Shown here piece after piece: positions 38,491-47,040 of a DNA stretch of 64,000 nt. Every line of letters starts with the position of its first letter. Position 1 is the stretch's first letter. The notes beneath the pieces are model-generated. The model made no database searches. It saw only the letters and a list, made by a program, of their open reading frames with translations, and had not been told where the DNA came from. The stretch covers positions 1 to 64,000 of the forward strand of contig JALHMJ010000005.1 in assembly GCA_022844105.1 (NCBI GenBank), given 5' to 3'. The stretch comes from Hyphomicrobium sp. (GTDB taxonomy: Bacteria > Pseudomonadota > Alphaproteobacteria > Rhizobiales > Hyphomicrobiaceae). The position numbers and the translations under genes are program-made.

Positions 38491-39129
38491 ATGAACAACA
38501 ACGGGCGGCTCCAAGGCAGCGGAATGCAGGCCGAAGCGCGCATGAGCGATCAGAGATTTTACAGCGAAACCGGCCTTGCCGCGACGCTCGCCGGGCTCGT
38601 GGAGCCCGTGCTTGAAAACGTCGGCTTTCGCCTTGTGCGCGTGAAGATTTCTGGCCGCGACGGGCACACGGTTCAGATCATGGCCGAGCGTCCGGACGGC
38701 TCGATGTCGATCGATGACTGCGAAATGGTTTCACGTGAACTCTCGCCGCTTCTCGATGCCCACGACTTGATTTCCGACGCCTATCGCCTTGAGATTTCTT
38801 CGCCCGGGATCGATCGTCCGCTCGTCCGCGCCTCTGACTTCGAGGATTGGGCCGGGCACATGGCCAAGATCGAACTGCGCGAACAGGTCGATGGGCGCCG
38901 CCGCTTTCAAGGCAAGCTTGAAGGATTTGAGAACGGCGAAGTTCGCGTCGAACTGGATCTACCCGTCGCTGGGCCGACAACGATTGGATTTCCGCTGGGC
39001 CTCGTTTCAGAGGCGCGGCTGGTGATGACCGATGAACTGATCCGCGAGGCACTCACTCGCGCAAAGAAACAGGGACGGTCGGGACTCGCCGATGGCGCGG
39101 AACCGGACGACTTCGAGGTGGAGAACTGA
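38491..39129 (+). CDS. rimP: Ribosome maturation factor RimP
   Basis: A 212-residue RimP, needed for 30S subunit maturation. The N-terminal domain has ETGLAATLAGLVEPVLENVGF and the conserved DGSMSIDDCEMVSRELSPLLD; YRLEISSPGIDRPL follows, and an SH3-like C-terminal domain ends in a polar tail typical of alphaproteobacteria. ATG 38491 is used; an in-frame ATG at 38542 (MSDQRFYSETG) is a realistic alternative. It lies three bases before nusA and is the first gene of the transcription-translation operon. Confidence 0.94.
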   Translation: MNNNGRLQGSGMQAEARMSDQRFYSETGLAATLAGLVEPVLENVGFRLVRVKISGRDGHTVQIMAERPDGSMSIDDCEMVSRELSPLLDAHDLISDAYRLEISSPGIDRPLVRASDFEDWAGHMAKIELREQVDGRRRFQGKLEGFENGEVRVELDLPVAGPTTIGFPLGLVSEARLVMTDELIREALTRAKKQGRSGLADGAEPDDFEVEN

Positions 39130-39131
39130 GC

Positions 39132-40778
39132 ATGGCCGGAATTGCAGGAATCAGCGCCAATAGGCTCGAGCTGTTGCAGATTGCGGATGCAGTCGCACGC
39201 GAAAAGTCGATCGACCGCAAGATCGTCATCGAAGCTATGCAGAACGCGATCCAGAAAGCGGCAAAGTCCCGCTATGGCACCGAGAACGATATCCGTTGCG
39301 AGATCGATGCCAAAACCGGCGAAACCCGCCTGACCCGCGTTCTCGCCGTAGTCGAGAGCATCGAGAATGAGGCCACTGAGATTGGCCTCGCTGAGGCGCA
39401 GCGCCGCAATCCGGAAGCCAAGATCGGCGATCTGATCGCGGAAAGCCTGCCGCCGCTCGAGTTTGGCCGCGTCGCCGCACAAAACGCCAAGCAGGTCATT
39501 GTCCAGCAGGTTCGCGAAGCTGAGCGCGACCGCCAGTTCGGCGAATATAAAGACCGTATCGGCGAGATCATCAACGGCACTGTGAAGCGCGCCGAATACG
39601 GCAACGTCATCGTCGATCTCGGTCGCGCCGAAGGCATTATCCGCCGCGACGAGATGATTCCCCGTGAAACGCCTAAGTATGGCGACCGGGTCCGCGCCTA
39701 CATCTATGACGTTCGCCGCGAGCAGCGCGGGCCGCAAATCTTTCTGTCCCGCGCGAGGCCCGAGTTCATGGCCCGCCTGTTTGCGCAGGAAGTTCCGGAA
39801 ATCTACGACGGCGTTGTCGAGATCAAGTCGGTCGCGCGTGATCCAGGATCCCGGGCCAAGATTGCCGTCGTGTCAAAGGATACCTCCATCGATCCAGTCG
39901 GGGCTTGCGTCGGTATGCGCGGCGCGCGCGTGCAGGCGGTGGTCAACGAACTACAGGGTGAGAAGGTTGATATTATCCAATGGAACCCCGATGCGGCGAG
40001 CTTCATCGTCAACGCATTGGCCCCGGCCGAAGTGTCGAAAGTCGTGCTCGATGAAGACAGCGCCCGCATCGAAGTAGTCGTGCCCGAATCGCAGCTCTCG
40101 CTCGCCATTGGCCGCCGTGGCCAAAACGTGCGGCTTGCCTCGCAGCTCACCGGCTGGGACATCGACATTCTGACCGAACAGGAAGAGAGCGAGCGCCGTC
40201 AGAAGGAATTCACAGAGCGGACGCAGTTGCTGATGGATTCGCTCGACGTGGACGAGGTTATCGCCCAGCTGCTCGTGACCGAAGGCTTCGCAACTGTCGA
40301 GGAAGTCGCGTTCGTCGAACTGTCAGAAATCGCCAACATCGAAGGTTTCGACGAAGGCACCGCCGAGCAGATCCAGACTCGTGCCCGTGAATATCTGGAA
40401 CAGCAAGAAACCGAGCGCGATACCAAGCGTCGCGAATTGGGTGTCGCCGACGAACTGGCTGAAGTTCAGGGCGTCACGTCATCGATGATGGTGGCATTCG
40501 GAGAGAAGGGCATCAAATCGCTTGAAGACCTTGCCGATTGTGCCACGGACGATCTCATTGGCTGGACCGAGCGCAAGAAAGAAAAAGAATCGGAGTCCGT
40601 CCGCCACAAGGGCGTGCTCGATGGCTTTGACGTCGGCCGCAAGGAAGCCGAAGAGATGATCCTTTCGGCGCGCGTCCTGGCCGGCTGGATCACAGCCGAT
40701 GAAGTGGCTCCCGACGCGGCTGAGGAAACGAATGACGAAGACGGCGCCGTGACCGACGACGTCGCGTCTGACGCTTGA
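39132..40778 (+). CDS. nusA: Transcription termination/antitermination factor NusA
   Basis: A 548-residue NusA. Order: N-terminal RNA-polymerase-binding domain, S1 domain at about 139-205 ([20 protein letters not shown]), KH1 near 258 ([16 protein letters not shown]), KH2 near 323 ([16 protein letters not shown]), and C-terminal helical acidic repeats (from about 365) ending in an Asp/Glu-rich tail. It controls pausing, intrinsic termination and rRNA antitermination. A terminator-like hairpin ahead of this operon is a natural place for NusA feedback. Confidence 0.97.
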   Translation: MAGIAGISANRLELLQIADAVAREKSIDRKIVIEAMQNAIQKAAKSRYGTENDIRCEIDAKTGETRLTRVLAVVESIENEATEIGLAEAQRRNPEAKIGDLIAESLPPLEFGRVAAQNAKQVIVQQVREAERDRQFGEYKDRIGEIINGTVKRAEYGNVIVDLGRAEGIIRRDEMIPRETPKYGDRVRAYIYDVRREQRGPQIFLSRARPEFMARLFAQEVPEIYDGVVEIKSVARDPGSRAKIAVVSKDTSIDPVGACVGMRGARVQAVVNELQGEKVDIIQWNPDAASFIVNALAPAEVSKVVLDEDSARIEVVVPESQLSLAIGRRGQNVRLASQLTGWDIDILTEQEESERRQKEFTERTQLLMDSLDVDEVIAQLLVTEGFATVEEVAFVELSEIANIEGFDEGTAEQIQTRAREYLEQQETERDTKRRELGVADELAEVQGVTSSMMVAFGEKGIKSLEDLADCATDDLIGWTERKKEKESESVRHKGVLDGFDVGRKEAEEMILSARVLAGWITADEVAPDAAEETNDEDGAVTDDVASDA

Positions 40779-40803
40779 GCAATGAAGCGGGAGGTCCATA
40801 GCA

Positions 40804-41478
40804 TTGGCGCGCAGCCGTCGAGCCATCGATGCTGACGACGACGGAGCGGGCGAAGGCCCGCTGCGTCTGTGCGCGCTGACGCGGGCCTCGCTGCCCAAAG
40901 ACGAGCTGATTCGCTTCGTCCGCGGTCCCGATGGGTCAATCTACCCCGATCCGGCCATGAAGCTGCCCGGCCGTGGCGTTTGGGTAACTGCGACGGCCGC
41001 CAAGATCGCCGAGGCCGTTAAGGCAAAAGTGTTCGCCCGGTCCCTGAAAGCCGACGTCAAGGTGCCGCCTGACCTTGCCGAGCGCGTGAGCGTCCTCATG
41101 GAACGACGCGCACTCGACGCGCTTTCCATCGCTAACAAGGCAGGCTTATGCACTACGGGCTTCGACAAGCTTGATACGCTCGTCGCAAAAGGCACGGTTA
41201 AGGTTCTCCTGCACGCCAGTGATGCGGCCGCCGGAGGCTCCGAAAAATTGGACAAAAAATACATCGCAGTGTCCCGCGCGTCCCTCCGGGATGCACGGAT
41301 TCTGCGACTTTTCACGATTGAACAAATGAGCTTGGCCATCGGCCGGTCAAATGTGGTACATGCTGCCCTCACACAGGGCGGAGCGACTGAGAAGTTCTTG
41401 AGCGAGGCCGGGCGCGTTCAGCGCTATCGGCCTGCTCTAGTTGAACAAATTGGCATTCCGGACGCACCAGGCGCCTAA
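40804..41478 (+). CDS. YlxR-type RNA-binding protein fused to an L7Ae-like domain
   Basis: A 224-residue protein with TTG start. The N-terminal YlxR/DUF448 domain has LCALTRASLPKDELIRFV (from 22) and GRGVWVTATAAKI; the C-terminal part (DALSIANKAGLCTTGFDKL, VLLHASDAAAGGSEKLDKK) resembles an L7Ae/L30e-like RNA-binding domain. The fusion is usual between nusA and infB in alphaproteobacteria. The Gram-positive YlxR has been connected with RNase P and gene regulation; function here is unproven. Confidence 0.9.
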   Translation: MARSRRAIDADDDGAGEGPLRLCALTRASLPKDELIRFVRGPDGSIYPDPAMKLPGRGVWVTATAAKIAEAVKAKVFARSLKADVKVPPDLAERVSVLMERRALDALSIANKAGLCTTGFDKLDTLVAKGTVKVLLHASDAAAGGSEKLDKKYIAVSRASLRDARILRLFTIEQMSLAIGRSNVVHAALTQGGATEKFLSEAGRVQRYRPALVEQIGIPDAPGA

Positions 41479-41499
41479 GGAAATCTGCGGAAAGACCGA

Positions 41500-44313
41500 A
41501 TGGATACGAAGGACACGACCGACAAAACCGCCCGCCCCGGTGCCGCTGGCACAGCAGGGTCGGGAACAGCCGGTGCGGGGACGCGCAAACCGCTGTCGCT
41601 GCAACGGACGGTCGAGTCTGGCCACGTGCGGCAGAATTTCAGCCACGGCCGCTCGAAGCCGGTAATCGTCGAAAAGCGCAAGTCGCGCAAGTTGGGCGGC
41701 ACAGACGCGCCGGCCCCTGCTGCGCCGGCTCCCGTTTCGGTGAGGCCGCCGTCTGAGGCGCCGCAACAAGCGCGCGCGCCGGAACGGACCGATGCCACGC
41801 GATCGCTGCGTCCCGAAGAGCGCGATGCCCGCGCCCGCGCGCTGGCCGAATCGCGGCGTCAGAACGTCATTGAAGAAGCGGAGCAGGCAGACCGCCGGCG
41901 CACGGAAACTGAAGCGTCGCCTCCGGCCACTGAGGCGCCGGAACTGGTAGCCGCCGTGTCGGCCGCAGTCCCGCACACCGCAGCGCCACCTGCCGAAGCT
42001 CCGGTCGCCGCATCGCCGGCAACCCCTGCGTCGGCTCCCGTCCAGTCCCGCGCTCCCGCAGGCGCGCCCGGTCCTGCACGTCGTGACGGTCCCGCACCGC
42101 GTCGCGACGGCCCCCCGCCGCGCTCCGATCAGGGCCCGCGTCCCGCCGGCCGCTTTGATGGCCGCGGTGGTCCCCGCGCGCCCGGTCAGGGCTACAACAC
42201 CGCGTTTATGCCGCGCGAAGGTGGCCGCCCGAAGGAAATCAATATTCCCTCCGCGCGCGCGCCTGCCGCTCCCGAGCGCCCCGCCGTAGAACCGCCGAAG
42301 GGCAAAGAAATTCGCACCGAAACGCGTGCGCGCCCTGAGATGGTGGAAGACGAGGAAACGCGCGTTATCAAGCGGGGCGGCAAGATTGTCCGCACGCCTG
42401 TGAAGACGACGCCCGAACCGCAGAAAGAGCGCGTCAAACTCACCATCAACAACGCCTTTGACCAGGAGCAGCGCGAGCGTTCGCTCGCGTCCTTGAAGCG
42501 CAAACGCGAACGCGAACGCCTCAAGGCTATGGGCGTGCAGCAGCCGCGCGACAAGATTGTCCGCGAAGTCATCATCCCTGAAGCGATTACGATTCAGGAA
42601 CTTTCGAACCGCATGGCCGAGCGCGCCGTCGATCTCATCAAGCTCATGATGAAGCAAGGCGCGATGCACAAAATCACAGACGTGATCGACGCCGATACCG
42701 CCGAACTGATCGTGCAGGAATTCGGTCATAGCTCCAAGCGGGTGTCGGAGTCAGACGTCGAAACGGGCTTCATCGGCGCCAAGGACGACGATCAAAACCT
42801 GCGCGCCCGTGCCCCCGTCGTGACGATTATGGGCCACGTCGACCACGGCAAGACGTCGCTGCTCGACGCCATCCGCCAGACCAATGTTGTCTCCGGCGAA
42901 GCCGGCGGCATCACGCAGCACATCGGTGCGTACCAGGTCACGTTGCCGTCCGGCGACAAGATCACCTTTATCGATACACCCGGCCACGCCGCCTTCACGG
43001 CTATGCGCGCCCGCGGCGCCAAGGTGACGGACATTGTCGTGCTCGTGGTCGCAGCCGATGACGGCGTCATGCCGCAAACGGTCGAAGCCATCAATCACGC
43101 CAAGGCGGCCGGCGTCCCGATCATTGTCGCAATCAACAAGATCGATAAGCCGCAAGCCGATCCGAACCGCGTCAAAACCGATCTCTTGAGCCATGAAGTC
43201 GTGGTCGAGAGCATGGGCGGCGACACGCTCGAAGTCCCGGTCTCCGCATTGAAGCGGACCAACCTCGAAAAACTGTTGGAAGCGATCCACCTCCAGTCGG
43301 AAGTGCTCGATCTCAAGGCCAATCCCGACCGTACCGCCGAAGGCATCGTCATCGAAGCCAAGCTTGAACGCGGCCGCGGTCCTGTCGGCACTGTGCTCGT
43401 GCAGCGCGGTTCGCTCAAGGTCGGCGATATCGTCGTTGCCGGCACCGCGTGGGGCCGCGTCCGCGCGCTCATCAACGATAAGGGCCAGAACATCGCCGAG
43501 GCCGGTCCGTCCGTTCCCGTCGAGATCCTGGGATTTGACAGCGCTCCCGAGGCCGGCGACCAGATTGCCGTGGTCGAGAACGACTCCCGCGCTCGCGAAA
43601 TCACCGACTACCGCATCCGCAAACGCCGCGAGACGCTCGGAGCCGCTGGTTCCAAGAGCACGCTTGAGCAGATGATGCAGCAGCTGAAGGAAGCTGGAAA
43701 GAAGGACTTCAATCTTCTTATCAAGGGTGACGTTCAGGGCTCGGTCGAAGCCATTATGGGTGCTTTGAAGAAACTCGGAACCGATGAAGTCGAAGCCCGC
43801 ATCGTGCATTCCGGTGTCGGCGGCATCACCGAGTCCGACATCGCCCTTGCCAACGCCTCGAAGGCCGTCGCCATCGGCTTCAACGTGCGCGCCAACACGC
43901 AGGCCAAGCAGGCGGCCGACGCGGCCGGCATCGAGATCCGTTACTACAACATCATCTACGACCTGCTCGATGACGTGAAGGCGGCCATGTCGGGTCTCCT
44001 TGCGCCGACCATCCGCGAAGTGTTCCTCGGCAACGCGGAAGTCTTGCAGGTGTTCAACATCTCCAAGATCGGCAAAGTCGCCGGTTGTCGCGTCACCGAC
44101 GGCAAGGTCATGCGTGGCGGCAAGGTGCGCCTCATCCGTGACAACGTCGTTATTCACGAAGGTTCGCTGTCCGTGCTCAAGCGCTTCAAGGACGATGTCA
44201 AGGAAGTGCCGGTCGGACAGGAATGTGGCATGTCCTTTGCCAATTATCAGGACCTGCGTGCCGGTGACGTTATCGAGTGCTTTAATGTCGAGACGGTCAC
44301 CCGCTCGCTGTAG
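41500..44313 (+). CDS. infB: Translation initiation factor IF-2
   Basis: A 937-residue IF-2. The first roughly 270 residues are Ala/Pro/Arg/Gly-rich low-complexity sequence with an IF2_N segment ([20 protein letters not shown]) before the G domain. GTPase motifs are GHVDHGKT (445-452), [12 protein letters not shown] (from about 493) and NKID (about 546). Domains II-IV follow, ending [10 protein letters not shown]. It places initiator fMet-tRNA on the 30S subunit. The very low-complexity N-terminus gives long open frames on other strands that I regard as shadows. Confidence 0.98.
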   Translation: MDTKDTTDKTARPGAAGTAGSGTAGAGTRKPLSLQRTVESGHVRQNFSHGRSKPVIVEKRKSRKLGGTDAPAPAAPAPVSVRPPSEAPQQARAPERTDATRSLRPEERDARARALAESRRQNVIEEAEQADRRRTETEASPPATEAPELVAAVSAAVPHTAAPPAEAPVAASPATPASAPVQSRAPAGAPGPARRDGPAPRRDGPPPRSDQGPRPAGRFDGRGGPRAPGQGYNTAFMPREGGRPKEINIPSARAPAAPERPAVEPPKGKEIRTETRARPEMVEDEETRVIKRGGKIVRTPVKTTPEPQKERVKLTINNAFDQEQRERSLASLKRKRERERLKAMGVQQPRDKIVREVIIPEAITIQELSNRMAERAVDLIKLMMKQGAMHKITDVIDADTAELIVQEFGHSSKRVSESDVETGFIGAKDDDQNLRARAPVVTIMGHVDHGKTSLLDAIRQTNVVSGEAGGITQHIGAYQVTLPSGDKITFIDTPGHAAFTAMRARGAKVTDIVVLVVAADDGVMPQTVEAINHAKAAGVPIIVAINKIDKPQADPNRVKTDLLSHEVVVESMGGDTLEVPVSALKRTNLEKLLEAIHLQSEVLDLKANPDRTAEGIVIEAKLERGRGPVGTVLVQRGSLKVGDIVVAGTAWGRVRALINDKGQNIAEAGPSVPVEILGFDSAPEAGDQIAVVENDSRAREITDYRIRKRRETLGAAGSKSTLEQMMQQLKEAGKKDFNLLIKGDVQGSVEAIMGALKKLGTDEVEARIVHSGVGGITESDIALANASKAVAIGFNVRANTQAKQAADAAGIEIRYYNIIYDLLDDVKAAMSGLLAPTIREVFLGNAEVLQVFNISKIGKVAGCRVTDGKVMRGGKVRLIRDNVVIHEGSLSVLKRFKDDVKEVPVGQECGMSFANYQDLRAGDVIECFNVETVTRSL

Positions 44314-44422
44314 TCTGAACCTACGCGCCGGGCTCGCGCATGATCTGCGCCGGCCCGGTCCGATGTCCTCCGTCACATCCGCTTAAAGGACGCGTGCGGT
44401 TCGATCCCGCCGCGGAAACGAC

Positions 44423-44821
44423 ATGACTCGCAAGAAGACCACCACGGGCAAAGGCCCGTCGCAGCGAATGTTGCGCATTGGCGAAATGGTTCGCCACAAG
44501 CTTTCAGAACTCCTGATCCGTGGTGAAATTCATGACGACGTGTTGGCCTCGCACGTGATCTCCATTTCGGAAGTTCGCATTTCGAACGACTTGAAGTTGG
44601 CGACGGCCTATGTGCTGCCGCTTGGCGGCAAGGACACCGCGGCCGTTCTCGCCGCGCTTGAAAAGCACAAGAAGTTCATCCGCGCCGAGATCGCGCAGAC
44701 GCTCGATCTTCGCTACGCACCCGACATTCGCTTTCGCGAAGATCAGACCTTCGACGAAGTCAGCCGCATCGATCGCCTGCTCTATTCGGAAAAAGTCCGC
44801 CGCGACGTCGAGAAGAAATAA
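44423..44821 (+). CDS. rbfA: 30S ribosome-binding factor RbfA
   Basis: A 132-residue KH-fold protein needed for 16S rRNA 5' end maturation and cold growth. [21 protein letters not shown] is the RbfA N-terminal helix, [19 protein letters not shown] the core strand, and [20 protein letters not shown] the signature C-terminal region. It lies two bases before truB. The 109 bases after infB hold no gene I can see. Confidence 0.96.
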   Translation: MTRKKTTTGKGPSQRMLRIGEMVRHKLSELLIRGEIHDDVLASHVISISEVRISNDLKLATAYVLPLGGKDTAAVLAALEKHKKFIRAEIAQTLDLRYAPDIRFREDQTFDEVSRIDRLLYSEKVRRDVEKK

Positions 44822-44823
44822 TC

Positions 44824-45744
44824 ATGGCCCGCCGCAAGAAAGGCCAGCCCATCAACGGCTGGCTCATACTCGACAAACCGCTGGGCATGACGAGCACGCA
44901 TGCGCTGGCCCGCGTAAAGCGACTGTTCGACGCGCAGAAAGCCGGCCACGCTGGCACACTCGATCCGCTCGCGACCGGCATTCTCCCGATTGCATTCGGT
45001 GAGGCGACCAAGACCGTTTCATTCGCCGTTGATGGCGCTAAATCCTACGCCTTCGTCGTGCGCTGGGGCGCTGAGACCACCACAGACGACAAGGAAGGCG
45101 CGGCGACGGAGTTGAGCCCATCCCGCCCGTCCGAGGGCGACATTCGGGCTCTGCTGCCGCGCTTTATCGGCGAGGTCATGCAAACCCCGCCGGCCTTCTC
45201 AGCCGTCAAGATCGATGGCGAGCGCGCCTATGATCTAGCCCGCGACGGCGAAGAGGTGACGCTGAAGGCCCGTCCGGTGCGCATTGATGACTTGCGTCTC
45301 ATCGAGATGCCGAATGCCGAAACCGCTGTGTTCGAAGCCGACTGCGGCAAGGGCACTTATGTTCGCGCGATAGCCCGCGACATGGGCCGCGCACTGGGCT
45401 GTTTCGGCCATGTCATCGAGCTGCGCCGAACCCGCGTCGGCCCCTTCGAGGAAGGCGACGCCTGGGGCCTGGACGAATTAGAAGGTGAGGCTGAGGCTGG
45501 CCGACTGCTCAATGCAGACGGGCCTTTGCTGCCGGTCGAGATGCCGCTGCGGGGATTGCCGGAATTGATGGTCACGGCGTCAGACGCTTCAAAGCTGGTG
45601 CGTGGGATGGCGGTGCTGATCCGCGGTCGTGATGCACCAGTTCTCGCAGGGCTGATGTACGCGACGTGCCAGGGTCGCATCGTCGCTCTGGGTGAAGTTG
45701 AAAAAGGCGCGCTGCACCCCATCCGCGTGTTCAATCTGGGCTAA
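44824..45744 (+). CDS. truB: tRNA pseudouridine-55 synthase TruB
   Basis: A 306-residue TruB forming pseudouridine 55 in the T loop of tRNA. NGWLILDKPLGMTSTHAL and GHAGTLDPLATGILPI with catalytic Asp47 are diagnostic; TPPAFSAVKIDGERAYDLAR and KGTYVRAIARDMGRAL follow. The C-terminal PUA-like domain is complete (LVRGMAVLIRGRDAPVL). In most relatives rpsO comes directly next; here an array of hairpin repeats and an extra small gene lie in between. Confidence 0.97.
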   Translation: MARRKKGQPINGWLILDKPLGMTSTHALARVKRLFDAQKAGHAGTLDPLATGILPIAFGEATKTVSFAVDGAKSYAFVVRWGAETTTDDKEGAATELSPSRPSEGDIRALLPRFIGEVMQTPPAFSAVKIDGERAYDLARDGEEVTLKARPVRIDDLRLIEMPNAETAVFEADCGKGTYVRAIARDMGRALGCFGHVIELRRTRVGPFEEGDAWGLDELEGEAEAGRLLNADGPLLPVEMPLRGLPELMVTASDASKLVRGMAVLIRGRDAPVLAGLMYATCQGRIVALGEVEKGALHPIRVFNLG

Positions 45745-45830
45745 CGGCCACACCTCGTTCAAAAAACGCTGCAACCTGTTCACCGTGCGTTGACCAGCCC
45801 CAAGCTGCTTCCATAATGGACCCTCACTCG

Positions 45831-46079
45831 GCCTTGCGGCCGGCTCCCCGACAGGGGAGTCGCAAGGCCCACACAATAAAGCCTTGCGGCCGGCTCCCCG
45901 ACAGGGGAGTCGCAAGGCCCACACAATAAAGCCTTGCGGCCGGCTCCCCGACAGGGGAGTCGCAAGGCCCACACAATAAAGCCTTGCGGCCGGCTCCCCG
46001 AGAGGGGAGTCGCAACGCCCATCACACGAGTTCGGCGTTGCGGCCGGCTCCCCGACAGGGGAGTCGCAACGCCCATCAA
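45831..46079 (+). repeat. Tandem array of five palindromic hairpin repeats
   Basis: Three identical 50-bp units (45831-45880, 45881-45930, 45931-45980), a fourth diverged unit (45981-46030) and a fifth (about 46034-46079). Each unit forms a hairpin: outer arm GCCTTGCG with CGCAAGGC, an asymmetric bulge GCCGG opposite T, inner arm CTCCCC with GGGGAG, loop GACA. In unit 5 both outer arms have changed together (GGCGTTGCG with CGCAACGCC). The rest of 45745-46092 shows no gene. The last unit ends eight bases before the GGAG of the next gene. Confidence 0.93.
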
Positions 46080-46092
46080 AGGAGTGTTTTCG

Positions 46093-46383
46093 ATGAACGT
46101 CCTGAAGGGTCTTTTTGCCGTTGCGGCAATGACGGTGGCTCTGGGCGCACCTCTCGCCCACGCCGAATGCGTGAAGAAGGGCGCCATCGCCACCGCGGGC
46201 TCTGAAGAGTCGGCCAAGTGGTATGCGCTCGAAACCACAGTCCAGGCGGTCAGCTGGGGTCTCTGGCCGGGCTTCCTGGCCAACGGCAAGGTCGAGGGAT
46301 ACAATGTCTCCGACAAATACTCCTGCAAGCCGGATGGCGGGCAGGTCACCTGCCGCGCGGCCGTGACGTTCTGCAAGAAGTAA
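46093..46383 (+). CDS. Small secreted cysteine-containing protein, family unknown
   Basis: A 96-residue protein I do not recognise. Residues 1-24 form a clear signal peptide (MNVLKGLFAVAAMTVALG then APLAHA before E), leaving a mature protein of about 72 residues with four cysteines (two near the C-terminal SCKPDGGQVTC, one near the N-terminus ECVKKG, one in TFCKK), consistent with two disulfides in the periplasm. GGAG at 46081-46084 lies eight bases before the ATG. It is inserted between truB and rpsO, directly after the hairpin array, which probably forms its 5' untranslated region. No catalytic motif is visible. Confidence 0.75.
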   Translation: MNVLKGLFAVAAMTVALGAPLAHAECVKKGAIATAGSEESAKWYALETTVQAVSWGLWPGFLANGKVEGYNVSDKYSCKPDGGQVTCRAAVTFCKK

Positions 46384-46461
46384 GAATTTCAGGCTGACCC
46401 CAAGAGCCGGCGGCGAAAAATAACTTCGCTGCCATCATGGGTCCATGTATAACGCCTCAGT

Positions 46462-46579
46462 CGCGGGCTCCCCGAGGGTCCGCGCCTTTGTTTTGCGACC
46501 CGGCTGGACGACATCCCGGCCGTGGCCGAATTCGGGGCCTTAAACCGCCCCTGCAACTCCAGATTGAAAGGAGCACCCG
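46462..46579 (+). promoter_or_regulatory. Structured rpsO leader with terminator-like hairpin
   Basis: A nine-base-pair hairpin, CGCGGGCTC (46462-46470) with GGGTCCGCG (46476-46484), is followed by CCTTTGTTTTG. Downstream, GGGGC (46534-46538) can pair with GCCCC (46547-46551) shortly before the AAAGGAG ribosome-binding site. The first hairpin and its T-tract resemble the rimP leader. rpsO is autoregulated in other bacteria, so a feedback role is plausible. Confidence 0.6.
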
Positions 46580-46861
46580 ATGTCGGAAGTAGCACCGCAC
46601 CGTAAGGCGGCGAAGGCCGACGTGATCAAGGCCAACGCAACCAAAGCCAATGATACCGGCTCGCCGGAGGTCCAGATCGCCGTTCTGACCCACCGGATCA
46701 ATGAACTGACCGACCACTTCAAGGCCCATAAGAAGGACAACCACTCGCGTCGCGGCCTTCTAAAAATGGTGAGCCAGCGCCGTCAGTTGCTTGATTACGT
46801 CAAGCGCAAGGACGAAGCGCGCTACCAGGGCATCATCGAGAAACTCGGCATCCGCCGTTGA
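46580..46861 (+). CDS. rpsO: 30S ribosomal protein S15
   Basis: A 93-residue S15, which binds the 16S rRNA central domain early in assembly. [20 protein letters not shown] and [26 protein letters not shown], in segments, are the universal signature, ending IIEKLGIRR. The N-terminus is about four residues longer than E. coli S15. AAAGGAG precedes the ATG at good distance. The long structured leader suggests translational autoregulation. Confidence 0.98.
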   Translation: MSEVAPHRKAAKADVIKANATKANDTGSPEVQIAVLTHRINELTDHFKAHKKDNHSRRGLLKMVSQRRQLLDYVKRKDEARYQGIIEKLGIRR

Positions 46862-46941
46862 TCGCCGCCTCGAAGGAGAAAGCAGGTAGCGACGCCTGCC
46901 TTTCGTGGCGACAACGCTTGCATCCACCAGCCTAAAACCAC

Positions 46942-46973
46942 CGCGCCGGGGGCTGGAAACGCTTCCCGGCGCG
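46942..46973 (+). other. pnp leader hairpin
   Basis: CGCGCCGGG (46942-46950) pairs perfectly with CCCGGCGCG (46965-46973) around a 14-base loop, 67 bases before the pnp start and with no T-tract. In E. coli a hairpin in the pnp leader is cut by RNase III and underlies PNPase autocontrol; this could be the equivalent. Confidence 0.55.
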
Positions 46974-47040
46974 ATGCGCATTCGTGCTAAACACCGCAGC
47001 GCAAACAAAGACCGAAGAACCGAAACGAAAGCTGAAAAAC

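Noticed and set aside
45831-46079. CRISPR-like array of direct repeats
   Set aside because: The whole 50-bp unit including the short AT-rich linker is identical in three copies, so there are no unique spacers, and no cas genes lie nearby. These are tandem palindromes.
45589-46376. Minus-strand frames reading through the hairpin repeats
   Set aside because: They give repetitive peptides copied from the DNA repeats and overlap truB and the secreted-protein gene; there is no start site or family match.
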